From a candidate division WOR-3 bacterium (GTDB taxonomy: Bacteria > Hydrothermota > Tepidihabitantia > Tepidihabitantales > Tepidihabitantaceae), in the NCBI GenBank assembly GCA_013177935.1, contig JABLXZ010000003.1, forward strand, positions 62,001 to 126,000: a DNA stretch of 64,000 bases, written 5' to 3'. Positions 33,089 to 44,464 of this stretch are shown here, piece after piece; the first letter of the stretch is position 1, and the number at the start of each line of letters is the position of its first letter. Under the pieces are notes generated by a model. That model was not told the origin of the DNA and searched no databases. It saw only the letters and a list, made by a program, of their open reading frames with translations. The position numbers and the translations under genes are program-made.

Positions 33089-34253
33089 TGTGGAGCAGGG
33101 TTTTGATATGGGTGATTTTGCCGTTACTGAGGTAAATCCGGGGCACACGCGGGCTGACCCGGCAGATGATTTCATAGGGGATGGTGCCGGCAAGGAGCGC
33201 CAGTTCGTTGGCGCAGATTTTTTTGCCGTCCGCGGCGCCGAGGAGTGTTACCGTGTCACCCAGTTTTGCCTCGGGGATGTCGGTGACATCAAGCATTGTC
33301 AGGTCCATTGACACATTGCCGACAACCGGCGCCTTTTTACCGTGCACCAGGCAGTAACCTTTGTTGGTTAAAGAGTGGGGATAGCCATCACCATAGCCAA
33401 CCGAGATGACGGCGATGCGAGAGGGTCGTGTAGTGAAGTAGGTGCGTTCGTAACTGACCGATGTGCCGGCGGGGAAGTGGCGCAGGTTGACGATGCGGGA
33501 GCGCAAAGTCATTACCGGCTTCAGGTCAAGGGGAGCCCGGCGGTGGCCAAAATGGTAACTCAATGGCATTATGCCGTAGAGCACAAGTCCGGGACGGACC
33601 ATATCAAGGTGGGCTTCGGGAATGTTAAGGCAGCCGGCTGAGTTTGCGGCATGGCGCAAAAAACCGGTGATACCCTTTTCGGCAAGTTGCTCAAGGAGCC
33701 GGTTGTAGGATTTAACCTGGTGTTGGGTGAAAAAGATGTCGGTGTCCGCAGCGGGAAAATGGGTGAAGACGCCGGTAAGTTTGACTCCTGGTAACTGGAC
33801 AACCTTGATGATAAAGTCAAGTGCCTCGTCGACGCTAACCCCGGTTCTGCCCATACCGGTGTCCACTTCAATGTGCACTGGGATAACGGTGTTATGGGTA
33901 ATTGCCTGTTCGGATAGAGCCTGGGCAAATGATAACTCGGTTACGGTTGGGGTCAGGCGGTGCGCAATGAGTTCGGGAATACCTTCTTTCGGAACCGGGG
34001 ACAGGACGAGGATGGGAGTTTCTTTTACGCCCGCAAGCCGGCAGGAAACCCCTTCTTCAATGCTGGCAACACCGTAGGCATCAACCAGGTGGTAACTGGC
34101 TCGGGCAATTTCGCGCAAGCCATGACCATAGGCGTCGGCTTTGATGGCAAAGAGCAGCTGGCGGTTGCCAATCTGCTGCCGTACTTCGAGGATGTTGTGT
34201 TTTAAGGCGTCAAGGTCAATCTCTGCCCAGACTCTGCCGAAGTGATTCTCCAT
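33081..34253 (-). CDS. alr: Alanine racemase
   Basis: This PLP enzyme interconverts L- and D-alanine for peptidoglycan. The PLP lysine is in FAIKADAYGHG near residue 38, the second catalytic base is the tyrosine in SYERTY, and HIEVDTGMGRTGV, HAANSAGCL and GNVSMDLTMLDVT are conserved. Length is 390 residues. ATG 34253 lies ten bases after a -10 box. Together with ddl (2887-3834) it supplies D-Ala-D-Ala. Confidence 0.96.
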   Translation of the reverse strand: MENHFGRVWAEIDLDALKHNILEVRQQIGNRQLLFAIKADAYGHGLREIARASYHLVDAYGVASIEEGVSCRLAGVKETPILVLSPVPKEGIPELIAHRLTPTVTELSFAQALSEQAITHNTVIPVHIEVDTGMGRTGVSVDEALDFIIKVVQLPGVKLTGVFTHFPAADTDIFFTQHQVKSYNRLLEQLAEKGITGFLRHAANSAGCLNIPEAHLDMVRPGLVLYGIMPLSYHFGHRRAPLDLKPVMTLRSRIVNLRHFPAGTSVSYERTYFTTRPSRIAVISVGYGDGYPHSLTNKGYCLVHGKKAPVVGNVSMDLTMLDVTDIPEAKLGDTVTLLGAADGKKICANELALLAGTIPYEIICRVSPRVPRIYLSNGKITHIKTLLHNE

Positions 34254-34263
34254 CGGTAATGAT

Positions 34264-34291
34264 ATATTAAATAAAAATGTTGTAAGGTCAA
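34264..34291 (-). promoter_or_regulatory. Near-leaderless promoter of alr
   Basis: On the minus strand, TTGACC (complement of 34286-34291), 16 bp and TAATAT (complement of 34264-34269) end 10 nt before ATG 34253. There is no Shine-Dalgarno. Confidence 0.55.
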
Positions 34292-34552
34292 GGATGCATG
34301 AGGAACAACAGGCGAAACCGGAGATTGTACTTTAAAGTATAATGCCCAACACGCGGGTGTTTTTGTCTAACACCTTAATATTACAAGAGTTAAACTGTTG
34401 AAACCCAATTTTCCATACCCAACCCCGGGGTAGTTTCGGGGATGGTAAGGGAAATTGTGTTTTTCGCGGTCCGGTGGGCATTTTTTTGACCAGTTTCCGA
34501 TTTTTATTGTCAGTTAGTGGTCGGTCGGGAAGCAGTTTCAATGTGGGTGTTC
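34292..34552. other. Non-coding part of the alr-adk divergent region
   Basis: No gene is supported here. Besides the alr and adk promoters at its two edges, this stretch holds a TATAAT (34338-34343) without a good -35, a small hairpin (AACAC/GTGTT) followed by T's, and the large imperfect hairpin at 34406-34457. A minus-strand open frame of 69 codons (34332-34541) covers the hairpin and is not thought to be coding. Confidence 0.5.
34406..34457 (+). other. Long imperfect hairpin, possible terminator or small-RNA end
   Basis: CAATTT (34406-34411) pairs with AAATTG (34452-34457), TCC with GGG, TACC with GGTA, and CCCCG (34423-34427) with CGGGG (34437-34441). This gives about 18 base pairs with one mismatch and a small internal loop, and a nine-base loop. 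TGTTTTTCG follows on the plus strand, so it could be the terminator of an unannotated short transcript. Confidence 0.4.
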
Positions 34553-34581
34553 TTGACTAATAGCGATAAGGAGACTACACT
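34553..34581 (+). promoter_or_regulatory. Promoter of the adk-to-selD run
   Basis: TTGACT (34553-34558), 17 bp and TACACT (34576-34581). The predicted start is near 34588, leaving a leader of about 20 nt with GGAG (34594-34597) before ATG 34608. Twelve genes follow in the same direction with no gap larger than 30 bp. Confidence 0.65.
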
Positions 34582-34607
34582 ATACAAAATTACGGAGTTG
34601 TAAGATT

Positions 34608-35282
34608 ATGGTACAGAGAAATTCAGTTGACAGTATGCGTCTGGTTTTATTGGGTCCGCCCGGTTCTGGTAAGGGAACCCAGGCGGAGTTGCTGGCAAGC
34701 CGGCTGGGTTTTGTCCACTATTCAACCGGTGAGGTTTTCCGCGAGCAAATCAGCCGCCGGACTCCATTAGGTTTAAAGGTGGAAAGTTATGTGGTTTCGG
34801 GCGGGCTGGTGCCGGATGAGATTGTACTTGAGGTGGTGGAGCAGTTTATTCGCGACCACACCGGCAAGCCAGTTGTGTTTGACGGGTTTCCCCGAACGAT
34901 TCCTCAGGCACAGGGGCTTGATGCGCTTTTAGGTCGGATGGGGTTGGAGCTTTCGCTCGTCGTCCTGGTGGATTTGAGCGATGATGAGGTGGTACGGCGA
35001 CTTTCGAGCCGGAGGCAGTGCAAGGTGTGCGGCAAGATTTACAACCTGACCTTCAGTCCTCCTAAAAAGGAAGGGGTTTGCGATGAGTGCGGGGGCGAAC
35101 TTTATCAACGGGATGACGACCGGGAGGAGACGATTCGGGCGCGCCTGCGGATTTACAAGGAGCAAACCAGCCCCTTGATTGACTATTATGAAAAACAGGG
35201 GAAACTGATTCGGCTTGATGGCGCCCTGGGCCGGGACCGGGTGTTTGAGCGCTTGAGCGCCCTTGTTAACGCAACGAGATGA
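34608..35282 (+). CDS. adk: Adenylate kinase
   Basis: Adk converts ATP and AMP to two ADP. The P-loop is LLGPPGSGKGTQAELLA, the AMP site includes STGEVFREQI and VFDGFPRTIPQA, and the long-form LID carries a zinc site of four cysteines (CKVC and CDEC). Length is 224 residues from ATG 34608, which has GGAG ten bases upstream. ATG 34635 would give a more standard N-terminus (MRLVLLGPPG) but lacks a ribosome site. In most bacteria adk follows secY; here it heads a separate run. Confidence 0.96.
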   Translation: MVQRNSVDSMRLVLLGPPGSGKGTQAELLASRLGFVHYSTGEVFREQISRRTPLGLKVESYVVSGGLVPDEIVLEVVEQFIRDHTGKPVVFDGFPRTIPQAQGLDALLGRMGLELSLVVLVDLSDDEVVRRLSSRRQCKVCGKIYNLTFSPPKKEGVCDECGGELYQRDDDREETIRARLRIYKEQTSPLIDYYEKQGKLIRLDGALGRDRVFERLSALVNATR

Positions 35283-35285
35283 TGG

Positions 35286-36032
35286 ATGGCGCTTTACATA
35301 AAAAGCCCGGTCGAGGTGGAGGGAATCAGGCAGGCAGGGAAAATTGCCGCGGAACTGCTCAGGCTTCTGGAAGGTCAGGTGGCACCGGGGGTCAGTTTGA
35401 AGGAGCTGGAAGATTTTTGTGCCCGGTTTATCAGAGAAGCGGGAGCGGTTCCGACCTTTTTAGGTTATCAAGGGTTTCCAGCCGCGGTGTGTATCAGTGT
35501 GAATGAGGAGGTGGTGCACGGAATTCCGGACCATCGGGTGCTCCAGGAGGGTGATGTTGTGAAGGTGGATGTTGGTGTAACAAAGAAGGGGTTTATTGCG
35601 GATGCGGCACGTACCTATCAGGTGGGCAGGGTTGCGGCTGAAGTGGCGCGGCTGGTCGAGAAGACCGAAGAGGCGTTTTACCAGGGTTTGAAGTTTGCGC
35701 GTGCCGGCTATCGGGTTGGTGACATCAGCGCCGCAATTCAGAGGTTTGTTGAAGAACAGGGGTTTTCGGTAGTGCGGGAGTTGCATGGGCACGGGGTGGG
35801 AATTGAACTTCATGAGGAACCAACCGTGCCCAATTTCGGCACGCCGGGAAAGGGCCGGGAGCTGGTGAAGGGGATGACAATTGCGATTGAGCCGATGGTG
35901 AATATGGGTTCGCCCAAGGTGAAGACACGGGCTAATGGCTGGACCGTGGTTGCGGCGGATGGGAAACCGTCAGCCCATTACGAAAATACTGTGCTCATCA
36001 CCGATGGTGAGCCCGAGATATTGACCGTTTGA
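35286..36032 (+). CDS. map: Methionine aminopeptidase, type I
   Basis: This enzyme removes the initiator methionine from nascent proteins. The 248-residue protein has the N-terminal KSPVEVEGIRQAGKIAAELL, the conserved VCISVNEEVVHGIPD and the five metal ligands in VDVGVTKKGFIADAAR (two Asp), GHGVGIELHEEP (His), IAIEPMV (Glu) and HYENTVLIT (Glu). There is no N-terminal zinc finger or SH3-binding extension. It starts 3 nt after adk, keeping the classic adk-map-infA order. Confidence 0.96.
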   Translation: MALYIKSPVEVEGIRQAGKIAAELLRLLEGQVAPGVSLKELEDFCARFIREAGAVPTFLGYQGFPAAVCISVNEEVVHGIPDHRVLQEGDVVKVDVGVTKKGFIADAARTYQVGRVAAEVARLVEKTEEAFYQGLKFARAGYRVGDISAAIQRFVEEQGFSVVRELHGHGVGIELHEEPTVPNFGTPGKGRELVKGMTIAIEPMVNMGSPKVKTRANGWTVVAADGKPSAHYENTVLITDGEPEILTV

Positions 36033-36053
36033 AAGAGGCAAAACCGGAGGTGT

Positions 36054-36272
36054 ATGGCTAAAAAGGATGTAATTCAGTTAGAAGGGGTGGTGACCGAATC
36101 GTTGCCCAATGCCACCTTTCGGGTGCAGCTGGACAACGGTCATCTGGTCCTTGCCCACATTTCGGGTAAGATGCGGATGAACTGGATTAGAATTCTGCCA
36201 GGGGACCGGGTTACGGTGGAACTTTCACCTTATGACCTTACCCGGGGACGGATAGTTTACCGGTTTAAGTAG
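36054..36272 (+). CDS. infA: Translation initiation factor IF-1
   Basis: IF-1 is a 72-residue OB-fold protein bound at the A site of the 30S subunit. The sequence starts [20 protein letters not shown] and has the OB-fold segments [20 protein letters not shown] and [21 protein letters not shown] 36054 follows GGAGG, 21 bp after map. Confidence 0.97.
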   Translation: MAKKDVIQLEGVVTESLPNATFRVQLDNGHLVLAHISGKMRMNWIRILPGDRVTVELSPYDLTRGRIVYRFK

Positions 36273-36298
36273 CGCATAATATAAGAAAGGGGTTTATT

Positions 36299-36415
36299 AT
36301 GAAGGTGCGTTCTTCAGTTAAGAAGCGGTGTGCCCACTGTGTGGTTGTGCGACGCCGGGGCAAAGTGCGGGTAATTTGCAAGCGCGAGCCCAAGCACAAT
36401 CAGCGGCAGGGTTAG
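36299..36415 (+). CDS. rpmJ: 50S ribosomal protein L36
   Basis: This is a 38-residue L36 of the zinc-binding type, starting [14 protein letters not shown], with Cys11, Cys14, Cys27 and His33 as the zinc ligands. It follows infA as in the standard alpha operon, but the expected rpsM-rpsK-rpsD-rpoA-rplQ do not come next; pyrG does. AGAAAGG lies upstream of the ATG. Confidence 0.96.
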   Translation: MKVRSSVKKRCAHCVVVRRRGKVRVICKREPKHNQRQG

Positions 36416-36433
36416 ATGTCAAACAGCAGGTAG

Positions 36434-38905
<2,472 letters not shown>

Positions 38906-38906
<1 letters not shown>

Positions 38907-39436
38907 TGGTACGGCTGAGGGCTTACGTATTTTTTATATTTATTCTATTGGGTGTTCGCTGCAAAGAGGGCTCAATGCCGGATGTTAGCGAAGGGTTGCC
39001 GGACCAGATTGTACACGAGTTTGTGCTGCAGGAGTCGGCAAGTGGTCGGCGACTTTACCGGCTGACAGCGATTGAGGCGGTGGTACTTGAACGGGAGGGA
39101 CGAATTGATGTTAAGTCTCCTGAGGTCGTGTTTTACGATGATGGTGGAGCGGTCTATTCAAGGCTGCGGGCTGATGCCGGGGTTGTATTGAGCCGAAACG
39201 AGGATTTGGTGGCACGGGGTAATGTGGTGGTGGAAACCGCGGAAAGCACCCGACTTTACACCGATTCTCTGGTCTGGAACAACACCCGTAAACTTATTCT
39301 GACCGACGCCGTAGTGACAATCGAGTCACCCAAAGGCAGAATCGTTGGTAAGGGTTTGGTGGCGGATGCCGGACTGAACAAAATTGAGATTGTCAGTGAG
39401 GTGCGCGGGAGTTCCAACTATGAGTTTGCGCCGTAA
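38906..39436 (+). CDS. lptC: LPS export protein LptC-like
   Basis: LptC is the bitopic inner-membrane protein that passes LPS from LptBFG to LptA. The 176-residue product has an N-terminal membrane segment (AYVFFIFILLGVRC, with a possible lipobox-like Cys) and a beta-jellyroll of OstA/LptC type (TAIEAVVLEREGRIDVKSPEVVFYD, split at the usual strand breaks; VARGNVVVETAESTRLYTDSL). It starts on the last base of the acyltransferase gene and overlaps lptA by 17 nt. Confidence 0.82.
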
Positions 39437-40352
39437 GATTGCCTGCGGTTTCGGTTTTTTGATTCTTAGCGAAATTGGGTTCGGGGCTGATATCTATGCC
39501 CGAAAGATGGAGATTGTAAAGACGCCGACCGGTCCCGCGACAGTGTTTCGCGACAGTGTGGCGATAATCGAAGACGGGACAGTTTTGGTCAGCCGGCAGG
39601 CGGTGATACAGGAGCGGGCAGGCTGGGCAGTATTATCGGAATCGGTCTATATCCGGACTCCGGAGGCGCAGGTGTGGGCAGATTCGGTAATGTACGACTT
39701 TAAAGAAAAAAAGGCGACAATCCTGGCACCAGTGCGAGAGAGCGTTGTTGTTAAACAGGAGTCAACTGTCATCCGGGCACCGCAGGTTGACTACTTAATT
39801 GGCAGGCGGTGGCTCGGAGCACCACGGGGATTGGAGATTACCAATGAGGGTGGTTATTTTTTAACCGGTGCCCGGGGCAGTTATGATTTAAACGAGCGGA
39901 CCGGAGTTGTTGATTCCGCACCACTGCTGACGATTGAGCGAGAACAGGCGCCGGTTCAGGTGACGGCAAATCGGATGCTTTATCAAGAGGCAGGTGCGGT
40001 TGCCCGGGCTGAAGGTCAGGTTCGAGTTCAGTCCGCGGCAAGTTCGCTTTTGTGCGATACCGCGATATTCTTTCCTAATCGCGATTCAGGATTTGCCTGG
40101 GGCAGTCCGGTACTCGAAGACAGCGCGGGTCGTGCCGAGGGAGATACGGTTGTGTTTCTTGTTTCCAGTGGTACCCTGCGCGAGGTCGCGTTGCGGGGCA
40201 GAACGACCGGAAGGTATCGAACCGAAGGTGGTGATACGGTGGTGGTTCAGGGAAAGGGGATTTCGGTTTTGATTACCGAAGGCAAAATCGAGCAGATTGA
40301 GGTGGCGGAGTTGAGTTCAGGACAGTTGATTCGGAAGGCAGTGAAGCGATGA
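39420..40352 (+). CDS. lptA: LptA/OstA-like periplasmic protein
   Basis: The 310-residue protein has a signal peptide (MSLRRKIACGFGFLILSEIG, cleavage near GFGAD) and repeated OstA-type beta strands (QVWADSVMYDFKEKKATIL, VTANRMLYQEAGAVARAEGQ, FLVSSGTLREVALRG). It is longer than E. coli LptA (185 residues), about two jellyroll lengths, which recalls the N-terminal part of LptD or a fused LptA. No outer-membrane barrel follows. ATG 39420 is chosen for the signal peptide. Confidence 0.78.
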   Translation: MSLRRKIACGFGFLILSEIGFGADIYARKMEIVKTPTGPATVFRDSVAIIEDGTVLVSRQAVIQERAGWAVLSESVYIRTPEAQVWADSVMYDFKEKKATILAPVRESVVVKQESTVIRAPQVDYLIGRRWLGAPRGLEITNEGGYFLTGARGSYDLNERTGVVDSAPLLTIEREQAPVQVTANRMLYQEAGAVARAEGQVRVQSAASSLLCDTAIFFPNRDSGFAWGSPVLEDSAGRAEGDTVVFLVSSGTLREVALRGRTTGRYRTEGGDTVVVQGKGISVLITEGKIEQIEVAELSSGQLIRKAVKR

Positions 40353-41068
40353 AACTGATTGCTGAGGGCCTGGTTAAGTCTTACGGCGGTCGCAAGGTGG
40401 TAAATCGGGTTTCGCTGGAGTTGAGCCGGGGCGAGGTTGTCGGGCTTTTGGGACCGAATGGCGCGGGGAAAACAACAACCTTCCATATGATTACCGGTTT
40501 TATCAAGCCCGAGCAGGGTAAGATTTTTCTCGATGGAATGGACATCACCCATATGCCGGTTTACAAACGGGCGCGACAGGGAATCGGGTATCTTTCCCAG
40601 GAGCCATCGGTATTTCGCAGGTTGACGGTTGAGGAGAATATCAGGGCGATTCTTGAGATGCTGGGTGTACCCAGAGATGAGCAGCGGCGTCAGGTTGATG
40701 AACTGTTAGACAAACTGAATATCGCGCATCTGGCGCATCAGCGCGCCGGCACACTTTCCGGTGGTGAGCGCCGACGGGTTGAACTTGCCCGGGCACTGGC
40801 ACCAAAGCCCGCTTTTCTCTTACTGGATGAGCCGTTTACTGGAGTTGACCCGATTGTTCGAGCCGAGATTCAAAAGATTGTCCGGCGACTGTGCGAGGAA
40901 GGGTTGGGAATTTTAATCACCGACCACAATGTCCGGGAGACGCTGGAGATTACCGAAAGGGCGTATTTGATGTATGATGCACAGGTTTTGATTTCCGGTA
41001 CCGCGGCGGAGTTGATTCAGAACGAACGGGCACGGGAAGTTTATCTCGGGGAGAAGTTTCAAATATGA
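40349..41068 (+). CDS. lptB: LPS export ABC transporter ATP-binding protein
   Basis: LptB powers LPS extraction with LptF and LptG. The 239-residue ATPase has Walker A GPNGAGKTTTFHMITG, the LptB-type Q-loop GIGYLSQEPSVFRRLTVEENI, signature LSGGERRRVELARAL and Walker B FLLLDEPFTGVDP. The end ([12 protein letters not shown]) is characteristic of LptB. lptF and lptG are not in the window. The gene overlaps lptA and rpoN by 4 nt each; lptB-rpoN adjacency is common in bacteria. Confidence 0.95.
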   Translation: MKLIAEGLVKSYGGRKVVNRVSLELSRGEVVGLLGPNGAGKTTTFHMITGFIKPEQGKIFLDGMDITHMPVYKRARQGIGYLSQEPSVFRRLTVEENIRAILEMLGVPRDEQRRQVDELLDKLNIAHLAHQRAGTLSGGERRRVELARALAPKPAFLLLDEPFTGVDPIVRAEIQKIVRRLCEEGLGILITDHNVRETLEITERAYLMYDAQVLISGTAAELIQNERAREVYLGEKFQI

Positions 41069-42555
41069 GTGGTGACAGGATGCGGATGGGGCAAAATCTT
41101 GAACAGCGGCTGGAGCAACGGTTGACGCCGCAGTTGATAATTAATATGAAACTGCTTCAGTTGCCGATAATGGAACTGGAGCAGTTGATTCGAAATGAAC
41201 TTGAACAGAATCCAGCACTGGAGCAGGTTGAAGGCGATGGCGGAATTGATGTTGAAGAGTCCGGTTGGGATGGCGAGGAGTCAAATGAGCCGGGCAAGGT
41301 TGAGGAAAGTACTGTTGACCAGGTTCCTGAGGGCGATTTGGCAAGCGGCTCCGATAAACTGGAAATAGCCGCGAATACCGAAAATGAGGAGTACTCTTTT
41401 GAAGAGTTGTTGCCACCTGATGGCTGGGAAATTCTCCCGGGTTCTTCAACCCAGGGCGATGATGGGGAGCTGGCACGAGCTGAGGTTATGGCGGACCCAC
41501 GAATTACGCTGCGGGAAACGGTTTTACCTCAATTGCAAGCGATGCTATCGCCGGACGATGCGGTCATTGCGGAAGAGGTTGTTGAGTGGCTGGATGAAGA
41601 TGGATTTTTAACGGTACCGCTCGAGGAGCTGGCTGAGAGGTTAGGAAGAGAAGAGTCCCGTTTGCGGGAGATAGTTTACCATTTACAGCGCATTCCACCC
41701 GGGGGTATTGGTTGCCGTAATGCCCGGGAGTCGCTTTTAGTTCAACTTGAGGTTAAAGGGTGTGCACCGGATTCGCTCGAGTGCCGATTGATCGCCGAGG
41801 GCTGGGAGTTGCTGGAGCGGCGCGATATCGCTCGGCTGTCAAAGAAATTGGGGCGAAGTGAAGATGAAATTAAACAGGCGATTTCTCGATTGTGGGGACT
41901 CGAACCCAGGCCGGCGCGGCGTTTTGTTGACAATGCGGTACAGTATGTTTCACCCGATTTCTCAGTTGTGTGGCAGGGTAACAGATTAGTCCCGATTGTG
42001 AACGACGAGTCGGTGCCGCGGCTGCGTGTCTCCCGGTACTTCCTTGAGGTGCTCCGGAACCCCCGGCAATATTCCCGGGAACAGGTCGAGTATGCCAAGA
42101 AGCGGGTTGAGGCGGCACGCCAGTTGCTTAAGGCGCTGGAATCCCGACGCCGGATGCTGCGGCGGCTGGTTGAGTTAATCGTTGAGTTGCAGCGGGACTT
42201 TTTTGTGGGCGGACCAGAGCATCTAAAGCCTGCCACCCTGCGCGCGGCGGCTGAGGTGCTTGGTGTGCACCCGGCAACGGTGTCCCGTGCGATCAGTGGT
42301 AAGTATATTGAGACCCCGAACGGCATTTTCCCGCTCAAGTTCTTCTTTCAGTCCGGGACCGAGGATGTATCCCGGGCGTCAATCAAGGAAAAAATCAGGG
42401 CGATGATAGAAGCGGAAGATAAAAGGTCGCCGTTGAGCGACGATGAGATTGCTGTTCGCCTGAAAACTGAGGGGATTGAAATTTCGCGACGGACGATTGC
42501 CAAGTACCGGAGTGAGATGGGAATACCTGGTTCCAGCGAAAGAAAGAGTTTTTAA
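41065..42555 (+). CDS. rpoN: RNA polymerase sigma-54 factor
   Basis: This alternative sigma factor needs AAA+ activators to open promoters. Region I is the glutamine- and leucine-rich N-terminus ([21 protein letters not shown]), region II is an acidic linker (residues about 60-140), the core-binding domain follows, and the C-terminal RpoN box is SRRTIAKYR with the helix-turn-helix segment [15 protein letters not shown] before it. Length is 496 residues. No sigma-54 activator gene is in the window. It ends 2 nt before selB. Confidence 0.96.
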   Translation: MSGDRMRMGQNLEQRLEQRLTPQLIINMKLLQLPIMELEQLIRNELEQNPALEQVEGDGGIDVEESGWDGEESNEPGKVEESTVDQVPEGDLASGSDKLEIAANTENEEYSFEELLPPDGWEILPGSSTQGDDGELARAEVMADPRITLRETVLPQLQAMLSPDDAVIAEEVVEWLDEDGFLTVPLEELAERLGREESRLREIVYHLQRIPPGGIGCRNARESLLVQLEVKGCAPDSLECRLIAEGWELLERRDIARLSKKLGRSEDEIKQAISRLWGLEPRPARRFVDNAVQYVSPDFSVVWQGNRLVPIVNDESVPRLRVSRYFLEVLRNPRQYSREQVEYAKKRVEAARQLLKALESRRRMLRRLVELIVELQRDFFVGGPEHLKPATLRAAAEVLGVHPATVSRAISGKYIETPNGIFPLKFFFQSGTEDVSRASIKEKIRAMIEAEDKRSPLSDDEIAVRLKTEGIEISRRTIAKYRSEMGIPGSSERKSF

Positions 42556-42557
42556 AG

Positions 42558-44456
42558 ATGCATTTTGTTGTTGGTACTGCTGGACATATTGACCATGGTA
42601 AAAGTGCACTGGTCAAGGCGTTGACCGGGACTGACCCGGATCGGTTGAAAGAGGAGCAGGAACGGGGAATGACAACCGATTTAGGGTTTGCCTTCTTGGG
42701 TGACGATATTACGATTATTGATGTCCCGGGACACGAGAAGTTTGTTCGGCATATGTTAGCCGGTGCCAGTACAATCGATTTGGTGATGCTGGTGGTGGCG
42801 GCAGATGACGGGGTAATGCCGCAAACCCGGGAGCATTTTGAGATTTGTCGGCTTTTAGGGATTAAAAAAGGGCTGGTGGTGCTTAACAAGATTGACCTGG
42901 TCGATGAAGATTGGCTCGAAATGGTGCGGCTGGATGTTGCGGAACTGGTGCGGGGTTCTTTTCTCGAAGGGGCACCGGTGGTTGCGGTTTCAGCCCGAAC
43001 CGGCGCAGGAATTGAGGAGTTGAAAAAAGTTCTGTATCAGGTGACCAAGACGGTTGAGCCCAAACCGGACCGGGGTGTTTTTCGGTTGCCGATAGACCGT
43101 TGTTTTACAATAAAAGGGTTTGGCACGGTGGTTGCAGGCACGGTGCTTTCCGGAACCTGTCGGGTTGGAGACCGGTTGGAACTTTTGCCCCAGGGTATAG
43201 AGGTGCGAGTCCGGGGAATTCAACGCCACAATAAACCGGTTGAATACACCGTGGTGGGCGAGCGTGCCGCTTTGAACCTTCAGGGGGTGGAGGTTGATAT
43301 GATTGTGCGTGGCAACATTCTATCAACTCCGGGTTATTATCGACCGACTACGGTGTTTAACGGTTCGTTTTATCTTTTGAAAGATGCGGGCAAACCGTTG
43401 CGTAATATGACGCGGGTTCATCTTCACATTGGAACTGCGGAGGTGATGTGCCGGGTGTGTCTTCTTGATAAGAAGGAGCTTCAGCCCGGTGAAGAGTGCC
43501 TGGTTCAGATTCGAACCGAGAGCCGGGTGGTGTGCGATTGGAACGACCACTATGTGATTCGGCACTACTCACCCCAGCAGACAATCGGGGGTGGTGTTGT
43601 GCTTGAGGCGCAGGGTAAAAAGGTGCGCCGGTTTGATGATGAGACATTGAGCAGATTGCAGGAGTTAAAGTCAGGTAAACGAGGTGCGGTTCTGGAGCAG
43701 TTTTTGATTAAGTCCGGGTTTGATGTAAAAACTATAGGAGCCATCTCCCGGGAACTGGCGCTAACCGAATCGGATGCTCAGCGGATGGCGGATTTTCTTG
43801 TTAAAGATGGTAAGGCGCGCTGGGTCGAATGGGAAGGGAAGAACTATTTGATACTTGAGCGAGTGATTGCTGATGGGTTAGAAAAAATTAAAGAGGTGTT
43901 AAGGGAGTATCATCAGGTAAACCCGCTTCGGGTCGGAATGAAACGGGCTGAGGCGCGAGTAAAGTTAGCACAGGCGCCCGCGTTGTTTGAGACCTTGGTC
44001 AGGATGCTAAAAGAGCAAGGTGTGGTGAGTGAAGAAGGGGACCGGTTGCGCCTCGCAACCCATCAGGTGAAATTAAACCCGCAGGAGCAGGCGATTTTTG
44101 AGCGGGTGGTACAGGCATTAAAACAGGCAAAATGGCAACCGCCTGATACCGATGAAGTTTTTGCCGGGATCGAGAAAAAACTTGCGGACCGGGTGAAAAC
44201 AGCACTGCTGGAAACCGGCGAGATTGTTGATATTGGCGAAGGAGTGCTTTTACATTCGGAAATGGTGGCGGAAGCGGAAAAAATATTGAAGGAGCTTTTT
44301 ATTAGGAAATCGGAACTGACCGCCTCGGAGTTCAGGCAGGCACTGGGTACAACCCGAAAGGTGGCGATTCCGCTTTTGAACTACTTTGACCGGACCGGTC
44401 TTACCCAGCGCCGTGGTGATATACGGGTGCTAAGGCAGAATAAAGAGCCAAAATAA
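42558..44456 (+). CDS. selB: Selenocysteine-specific elongation factor SelB
   Basis: SelB is the EF-Tu-like GTPase that brings Sec-tRNA to UGA codons and binds the SECIS hairpin. The G domain has [14 protein letters not shown], the SelB-specific [27 protein letters not shown] and NKIDL. Domains II-III follow, and the C-terminal half (about residues 370-632) holds the winged-helix domains that bind SECIS RNA ([36 protein letters not shown], with an RRGD element near the end). Length is 632 residues. selD starts 8 bp downstream and itself needs SelB. selA and selC are not in the window. Confidence 0.96.
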   Translation: MHFVVGTAGHIDHGKSALVKALTGTDPDRLKEEQERGMTTDLGFAFLGDDITIIDVPGHEKFVRHMLAGASTIDLVMLVVAADDGVMPQTREHFEICRLLGIKKGLVVLNKIDLVDEDWLEMVRLDVAELVRGSFLEGAPVVAVSARTGAGIEELKKVLYQVTKTVEPKPDRGVFRLPIDRCFTIKGFGTVVAGTVLSGTCRVGDRLELLPQGIEVRVRGIQRHNKPVEYTVVGERAALNLQGVEVDMIVRGNILSTPGYYRPTTVFNGSFYLLKDAGKPLRNMTRVHLHIGTAEVMCRVCLLDKKELQPGEECLVQIRTESRVVCDWNDHYVIRHYSPQQTIGGGVVLEAQGKKVRRFDDETLSRLQELKSGKRGAVLEQFLIKSGFDVKTIGAISRELALTESDAQRMADFLVKDGKARWVEWEGKNYLILERVIADGLEKIKEVLREYHQVNPLRVGMKRAEARVKLAQAPALFETLVRMLKEQGVVSEEGDRLRLATHQVKLNPQEQAIFERVVQALKQAKWQPPDTDEVFAGIEKKLADRVKTALLETGEIVDIGEGVLLHSEMVAEAEKILKELFIRKSELTASEFRQALGTTRKVAIPLLNYFDRTGLTQRRGDIRVLRQNKEPK

Positions 44457-44464
44457 AGGAGTGT

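Noticed and set aside
34332-34541. 69-codon minus-strand open frame between alr and adk
   Set aside because: It covers the long hairpin at 34406-34457, has no ribosome site and no recognisable domain.
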